Shown here in pieces: positions 57,570 through 64,000 of a DNA stretch of 64,000 nucleotides. The notes beneath the pieces are model-generated. The model was not told the DNA's origin and searched no databases. It was given only the letters and a program-made list of their open reading frames with translations. Numbering within the stretch: the stretch's first letter is position 1; each line of letters starts with the position of its first letter. The stretch covers positions 31,897,876-31,961,875 of the forward strand of contig JBCFYV010011135.1 of the NCBI GenBank assembly GCA_039000515.1, in the 5' to 3' direction. Source of the DNA: Timema cristinae (taxonomy: Eukaryota > Arthropoda > Insecta > Phasmatodea > Timematidae). The position numbers and the translations under genes are program-made.

Positions 57570-58425
57570 GTTTTACTATTTTAATATTAAGTTTTATTAC
57601 CGTGTTGACATTCGAAACGGCGTAGTTATGACTTATTTGATGTATCAAAATAGCCCCTCCCAAACCATTAGTGATTTATCCGGCAAGTAGGATTTATCCA
57701 AACAAAAAAATATGTTGTCCCATGTTTTTACCTAGTGGTATTGATAATTAAACAGATTTTCAATTTAGTTTTATGTTATTTAGCGTTAGCGTCGGGTAAT
57801 GTAATTCTAGGTATAGTTTGTAAATAATATCAATAAGTACGTACCTAATAAATATGAAACAAATAAAACCATCATAATTATAATTGTTACGTAACGCTTT
57901 ATTTTAAAAATAAAATTAGCATAACAGGAACCGTTGAGAAAAGCTACGATTTTTGTTGGTGACGGTTTGTGCCAAATACACCACTACATATTTTTAAATA
58001 CTAGGCCTACTGTTTATTTTTTATCGCCATGTCTTACCAACCGGTCAAGTTGGACGCTAATTGTTTTATTGTCATCTACAGTAGATTATTTTAATATAAA
58101 TTAAATTTTTGAAAAGAAGTGACATAACTATGTTTGCATTTAAGAAGATTTTTTGTTGTTGTAAATTTAACTATGGTGATCTAAGACATAATAAATAACA
58201 TTAATAATATCCTATTTTAATTTTTGTGATATTAATTAAGGTCAGCGCTATTTCTTACGTACATAACCCTAAGTATTTAACACAAATATTTTTTGTTTAA
58301 TATTTTTTTAAATCTAAATGTTACATTAAGTTATCTTTGCTGGTTTTGTTTATGACATGTAAACAATTTTTGGCAGCTGCCACGTCAGAATTTGAACGAA
58401 AAACGAATCCTTTCATTTAACTAGA
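57570..58425. other. AT-rich stretch
   Basis: No gene. A worn SINE tail fragment (CGCCATGTCTTACCAACCGG) lies near 58025. Confidence 0.4.
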
Positions 58426-58427
58426 TT

Positions 58428-58714
58428 GGGGGTACCTGGTGGTCTAGGGGTAAGGTGTCAGACTTTGTGCTGGCGGCCGGGGCTCAATCCTCGGTCCCGG
58501 CAAAGATTTATCTGATTACCAAACCCTTCCTTCACCTCTGACAAGACGTGTATTAATCATAACTTGTGAATGTGGGGAATGCCAGGCCTCCACCGTGGTT
58601 CGGATCCCACGTTAAACTGTAGGTCCTTCATTTCATCTCAGAATCACCCTACCATTACACATTAGCGTAAGTGCGTATAACCCGAACGGGTAGTAAGACG
58701 CGGTGCTAATAATA
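58428..58714 (+). mobile_element. SINE family A with 13-bp target-site duplication
   Basis: Head TACCTGGTGGTCTAGGGGTA, long-body variant, tail AACCCGAACGGGTAGTAAGA, (TAA)n. Perfect direct repeats ATTTAACTAGATT at 58415-58427 and 58715-58727. Confidence 0.95.
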
Positions 58715-58729
58715 ATTTAACTAGATTAG

Positions 58730-59970
58730 ATTATTAAACTAATTTCAACTTATATTTGTAATACCCCATTTTACAACCATATATTTTTATTTTAAAAAAA
58801 TAACCGAGTAGGTCCTCCATAGAAAACAATTCAACAAACCTTATATTTTTATCAACATTTAGAAATGGTGCTAATGAAGGTTTTGAAATCTTATGCCAAA
58901 TTAATTTTTTATTATAATTTATACTGACAAATGTGTGTATATAATCTTTCGAAAGGCTGCTTTAATTTAATGTGAGTAAACATTAATTGTTCCCATACAA
59001 ATATTCTGCCAAACACTGCGTATATTTGAAATTGATTTTTGGAATTGATTCCGAAGAAATACTACGGATTAATTACGCCAACCTTACATATGACATAATA
59101 CCTCATATTATACCTAATTCCCAAATAAATAGGTACATTCCAAAATGTTGTATTTCTTCGACTATTATAAACTAGCATTCCTGCATGGCGTAACCTTGAA
59201 CCACTGTGGTATAAGAATTATATAGCACCCCCAAACCCCTTAGCCTCCCACACTCCCTAAAGGTGCCTGATTTCAAATGGAAATGTTATCTTTGAAACGT
59301 AATTCTAAATCAGATTAAAAAGATTTTCTTCAAAAATTTGTTAAAAATAGCCTGATTAAAAATTTTAAAATCCAGCTTTAGGGTTCCGTCCACCTATGTT
59401 AAAAATTTCAGATTTCTGCGTGACAAGGATTTGGCTAGGCATCGCACACAAACAAACACTTAATTTTATTATTATAGATAGATGAAGAGTAGGCTACATT
59501 GCATGATGTTTAGTCATAAGTAACGCCTGCTTTAGAAAAGAGGGCTATTTTAATTTTAGCAAGTATTAAATTTTGATAAATATTGGTTTGAACTCACTTA
59601 TACAGTCGATTTATTATTTTCTAAGGAAGTATTGTTTAAAAAAAATACAAATATACATTTTCACGCCCAACAATGATGTTTTTATTATTTTGTTATTTTA
59701 TAGGTATGTTTTTTAATAGTGAAAATTACTAGACGTATCCATACGTAACCTGAGATTTATTAACTTTTCCACCTGTCAGAAAAGGGTCTTCTTAAGAATT
59801 GAACTAGCTCCAAACACCTTTTATGTATTAATTCTTAAGGTGGCCACCTCGGTCAGCGAGAAAGTATCAATCGCTGTCAAGACAATGGTCTTTGTCGTTT
59901 TATGGAACTACTTCTCTATTATGTCCTATCTTAAACTCTCTTTGTCATGTCGATAAGAAACCAAACTTAT
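58730..59970. other. AT-rich stretch without genes
   Basis: A repeat fragment near 59300-59480 ('AGGGTTCCGTCCACC', 'CACACAAACAAACACTTAAT') and a repeat H piece near 59720-59810. No coding exon seen. Confidence 0.4.
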
Positions 59971-59978
59971 TATTTGAA

Positions 59979-62530
59979 GGTAAAGAGGAAAGCTCACTGC
60001 TAGTTCTCAAATATCAAACAATGACTGTATTTGTTAGAGGAAACTTCTTATCTCAAGGTAAAGAGGAAAGCTCGCTGCTAGTTCTCAAATATCAAACAAT
60101 GACTGTATTTGTTAGAGGAAACTTCTTATCTCAAGGTAAAGAGGAAAGGTCGCTGCTAGTTCTCAAATATCAAACAATGACTGTATTTGTTAGAGGAAAC
60201 TTCTTATCTCAAGGTAAAGAGGAAAGCTCGCTGCTAGTTCTCAAATATCAAACAATGACTGTATTTGTTAAAGGAAACTTCTTATCTCAAGGTAAAGAGG
60301 AAAGCTCGCTGCTAGTTCTCAAATATCAAACAATGACTGTATTTGTTAGAGGAAACTTCTTATCTCAAGGTAAAGAGGAAAGCTCGCTGCTAGTTCTCAA
60401 ATATCAAACAATGACTGTATTTGTTAGAGGAAACTTCTTATCTCAAGGTAAAGAGGAAGCTCGCTGCTAGTTCTCAAATATCAAACAATGACTGTATTTG
60501 TTAGAGGAAACTTCTTATCTCAAGGTAAAGAGGAAAGCTCGCTGCTAGTTCTCAAATATCAAACAATGACTGTATTTGTTAGAGGAAACTTCTCATCTCA
60601 AGGTAAAGAGGAAAGCTCGCTGCTAGCTCTCAAATATCAAACAATGACTGTATTTATTAGAGGAAACTTGTTATCTCAAGGTAAAGAGGAAAGGTCGCGG
60701 CTAGTTCTCAAATATCAAACAATGACTGTATTTGTTAGAGGAAACTTCTTATCTCAAGGTAAAGAGGAAAGCTCGCTGCTAGTTCTCAAATATCAAACAA
60801 TGACTGTATTTGTTAGAGGAAACTTCTCATCTCAAGGTAAAGAGGAAAGGTCGCGGCTAGTTCTCAAATATCAAACAATGACTGTATTTGTTAGAGGAAA
60901 CTTCTTATCTCAAGGTAAAGAGGAAAGCTCGCTGCTAGTTCTCAAATATCAAACAATGACTGTATTTGTTAGAGGAAACTTCTTATCTGAAGGTAAAGAG
61001 GAAAGCTCGCTGCTAGTTCTCAAATATCAAACAATGACTGTATTTGTTAGAGGAAACTTCTCATCTCAAGGTAAAGAGGAAAGGTCGCGGCTAGTTCTCA
61101 AATATCAAACAATGACTGTATTTGTTAGAGGAAACTTCTTATCTCAAGGTAAAGAGGAAAGCTCGCTGCTAGTTCTCAAATATCAAACAATGACTGTATT
61201 TGTTAGAGGAAACTTCTTATCTGAAGGTAAAGAGGAAAGCTCGCTGCTAGTTCTCAAATATCAAACAATGACTGTATTTGTTAGAGGAAACTTCTTATCT
61301 GAAGGTAAAGAGGAAAGCTCGCTGCTAGTTCTCAAATATCAAACAATGACTGTATTTGTTAGAGAAAACTTATCTCAAGGTAAAGAGGAAAGCTCGCTGC
61401 TAGTTCTCAAATATCAAACAATGACTGTATTTGTTAGAGGAAACTTCTTATCTCAAGGTAAAGAGGAAAGCTCGCTGCTAGTTCTCGAATATCAAACAAT
61501 GACTGTATTTGTTATAGGAAACTTACTATCTCAAGGTAAAGAGGAAAGCTCGCTGCTAGTTCTCAAATATCAAACAATTACTGTATTTGTTAGAGGAAAC
61601 TTCTAAACTCAAGGTAAAGAGGAAAGCTCGCTGCTAGTTCTCAAATATCAAACAATTACTGTATTTGTTAGAGGAAACTTCTAAACTCAAGGTAAAGAGG
61701 AAAGCTCGCTGCTAGTTCTCAAATATCAAACAATGACTGTATTTGTTAGAAGAAACTTCTTATCTCAAAGTAAAGAGGAAAGCTCGCTGCTAGTTCTCGA
61801 ATATCAAACAATGACTGTATTTGTTATAGGAAACTTATCTCAAGGTAAAGAGGAAAGCTCGCTGCTAGTTCTCAAATATCAAACAATTACTGTATTTGTT
61901 AGAAGAAACTTCTTATCTCAAGGTAAAGAGGAAAGCTCGCTGCTAGTTCTCAAATATCAAACAATTACTGTATTTGTTAGAGGAAACTTCTAAACTCAAG
62001 GTAAAGAGGAAAGCTCGCTGCTAGTTCTCAAATATCAAACAATGACTGTATTTGTTAGAAGAAACTTCTTATCTCAAAGTAAAGAGGAAAGCTCGCTGCT
62101 AGTTCTCGAATATCAAACAATGACTGTATTTGTTATAGGAAACTTATCTCAAGGTAAAGAGGAAAGCTCGCTGCTAGTTCTCAAATATCAAACAATTACT
62201 GTATTTGTTAGAAGAAACTTCTTATCTCAAGGTAAAGAGGAAAGCTCACTGCTAGTTCTCAAATATCAAACAATGACTGTATTTGTTAGAGGAAACTTAT
62301 TATCTCGAGGTAAAGCGGAAAGCTCACTGCTAGTTCTCAAATATCAAACAATGTCTGTATTTGTTAGAGGAAACTTCTTATCTGATGGTAAAGAGGAAAG
62401 CTCGCTGCTAGTTCTCAAATATCAAACAATGACTGTATTTGTTAAAGGAGACTTCTTATCTCAAGGTAAAGAGGAAAGCTCACTGCTAGTTCTCAAATAT
62501 CAAACAATGACTGTATTTGTTAGAGAAAGG
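59979..62530. repeat. 78-bp minisatellite x ~33
   Basis: Unit GGTAAAGAGGAAAGCTCGCT ... GGAAACTTCTTATCTCAA. 78 is a multiple of three, so long frames (26-residue repeat LLVLKYQTMTVFVRGNFLSQ + GKEESS) stay open: 192, 372, 86 and 166 codons. Some units lose 6 bp (TTCTTA), some carry TAA (TTCTAAACTC), one lost bases near 60460. Variants are mostly amino-acid-changing, and no start or splice context was found, so it is treated as noncoding. Confidence 0.93.
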
Positions 62531-62539
62531 TTAAATCTT

Positions 62540-62810
62540 TAGCCCTTTTTCATCAGGCCTAGTCCCACAGCTCCGTGAATATGGTTAAAAAGTCGTTGAA
62601 AATGAGCTAATGTATTTCTACTAATAAAACACAAAATATATGGTTGTTGAAGAAAAAGAGCCCGGTTGGAATCTTTCGACTTTATTTTGGCGTGAACCCA
62701 TATTTTGAAAAGATCCGTTAAAACCGCGTGGTGATTCTTCGCCCGCCTAGGCGGGAACCTTTATGTATGTTCAACAAAATAGTTTTTTTTTATGTCTATC
62801 CTCTTATTAA
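62540..62810. other. Sequence between the 78-bp array and a SINE remnant
   Basis: Contains the short inverted run CGCCCGCCTAGGCGGG at about 62740. No gene or known repeat. Confidence 0.3.
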
Positions 62811-62814
62811 TATC

Positions 62815-62980
62815 ATTCCTAAATATCCGCGTATTTACTCTAATAGGGTAATCATGAAGAAGGTCGCATTTAGAGGAAATGTAACCCACATTTGCGTGCT
62901 GAAGAGATAGTGGGGGTGTTATATAATTGAGGTAAACCCCCATTCTTCATCACACTAGTCATAGGTTCGAACCCTGCCTG
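62815..62980 (-). mobile_element. SINE family C, degenerate
   Basis: 'CATTTAGAGGAAATGTAACC', 'CACATTTGCGTGCTGAAGAG' and a head remnant AGGTTCGAACCCTGC. The MITE that follows may have cut off its end. Confidence 0.55.
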
Positions 62981-62986
62981 ACCTTA

Positions 62987-63604
62987 TGCCGGGATCACGA
63001 TCATCTTAACGTAACTTAACGTAACGTTCACTTAAAGTTAACTTAACGTATGTGCGATCACGATTCACGTAACTTAACATAACAACTCGAGCCAAACATC
63101 TTCATTATCGAGTATGATCTGTGATTTGTACTATTTGTAAAGTGATGATCTGTGAATGTTTACAGTTTTCAATCGATATAATAAATATCTATTAATACAC
63201 TTTTTTGATAAATTTAGTTCCCTATTTTAGTTTAATTATTTTGTTTCAATGTCTGATCACTAGAACTTATGTTAAAGAGTAAACATTGGTAATAAAACAA
63301 CAAACGAATTACTAAATATGCTTGTTGACGTCACTCGCATAATGATTGGCTGGTTAGATCACGTGATACCCTTCAAGTAACGTTCACTTAACCTGAAAGA
63401 CCTCCCAGGACATCTCTTACGTTAAGTTAATTGCAAGTCAACGTTAAGTTAAGTGCATCGTGATCGCTTCCATTTAAACACACGAGGAGGTCGTTTACGT
63501 CAAGTTAAGTTACGTTAAGTTAAGTGCATCGTGATCGCTTCCATTTAAACACACGAGGATGTCTTTAACGTTAAGTTAACGTTAAGTTGATCGTGATCCC
63601 GGCA
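62987..63604. mobile_element. TIR MITE, copy 3, longest
   Basis: TGCCGGGATCACGATC... at left and ...GATCGTGATCCCGGCA at right form a 16-bp TIR, flanked by TTA on both sides (62984-62986, 63605-63607). The 3-bp T-W-A target fits the PIF/Harbinger group by inference. Near the right end a 71-bp segment (GTGCATCGTGATCGCTTCCA ...) is tandemly duplicated (from 63441 and 63512). Confidence 0.85.
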
Positions 63605-63609
63605 TTAGA

Positions 63610-64000
63610 AAGTCTGATGGGGATTTGAGACACGACCTCTAAAAGTTGACCACGTCACTCCAGTGAAATTTATTCCCAAACGTCTGCTCGATGGTTGAGT
63701 TATCTCTGCTCGTTGTTAATTGCCTTGCGGTTGTGCAACCAGACACTAAAATGCTGACAGAACATCAGGAACTTATCAACTCGATGATAACCATGTAAAT
63801 GTTAAAGCTCAAAGTAGCGTGGAAGGGAATTTTCGAGACGTAGTTAACTATTTGCCTGGAAACAACGCAAACAATTGATTTACCCAGCACAGAGCTCTTT
63901 ATGAAGCTGTCTCACACCCCCCAGATAACACCTAACTTAGGTAGGTAATACAGCTAGAACCAGACGTCTTAAGAGCCCGTCTTACCCCCCAGATAACACC
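63610..64000. other. Window end, no gene; start of a possible repeat
   Basis: CCCCCCAGATAACACCTA near 63917 recurs as CCCCCCAGATAACACC at the last bases, about 68 bp apart, so a tandem array may begin here and continue outside. Confidence 0.35.

Noticed and set aside
59892..62542. Repeat protein of 26-residue units
   Set aside because: The frame is broken several times, contains stops in some units, variants are mostly amino-acid-changing, and there is no start or splice context.

Overview
This window is animal nuclear DNA, AT-rich and gene-poor. The coding regions are GC-rich and split by spliceosomal introns with GT/AG boundaries, and the intergenic space is full of tRNA-derived SINEs, LINE remnants, MITEs, microsatellites and minisatellites. 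The gene families and TCAGT-type initiators fit an invertebrate, perhaps an arthropod, but I cannot name a species or fix the phylum. No prokaryotic, organellar, viral or CRISPR features were seen.

Genes. (1) Minus strand, 10187 down to 2082: a complete eight-exon DUS1L-type tRNA-dihydrouridine synthase (518 codons plus stop, all exon phases agree). (2) Minus strand, 14747 down to 12888: an intronless ZDHHC1/11-type palmitoyltransferase (619 aa), with a 32-bp x ~26 minisatellite directly on its 5' side. (3) Plus strand, about 31.3-45.7 kb: a secreted Cu/Zn-superoxide-dismutase-like gene ('SOD-like gene 1') in three coding exons. One copper-ligand His is Val, the active-site Arg is Ala, and one base is missing from a G run. 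(4) Plus strand, about 50.3-55.6 kb: a second secreted Cu/Zn SOD ('SOD gene 2') in four coding exons, with every ligand intact (183 aa). The two are tandem paralogues sharing an intron position and a last exon of identical length (255 bp). A tRNA-Val(CAC) gene lies between them, probably inside the 5' intron of gene 2. A promoter and first-exon candidate at 57.36-57.56 kb may open another gene running out of the window.

Repeats (family letters are mine). SINE families A, B and C have different tRNA-like heads but end in the same 3' tail (AACCCGAACGGGTAGTAAGA...) followed by (TAA)n; B and C also share their central body. Families D, E and G are other tRNA-headed repeats. Several A and B copies have clear target-site duplications, and there are nested insertions. 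Other repeats are a TIR MITE in three copies (37.0, 54.8, 63.0 kb), a foldback element in two copies (8.1, 43.1 kb), a hAT-like MITE after SOD gene 2, LINE ORF2 C-terminal remnants, a 90-bp satellite at three loci, a small hairpin element, and minisatellites including a 78-bp x ~33 array at 60.0-62.5 kb.

The most unusual pattern concerns the SOD-like genes. Their introns repeatedly end in tandem duplications (108 bp x3, 66 bp x3, 30 bp x3, 31 bp x ~23) whose last unit forms or abuts the 3' splice site, and both genes have a minisatellite just after the stop codon.
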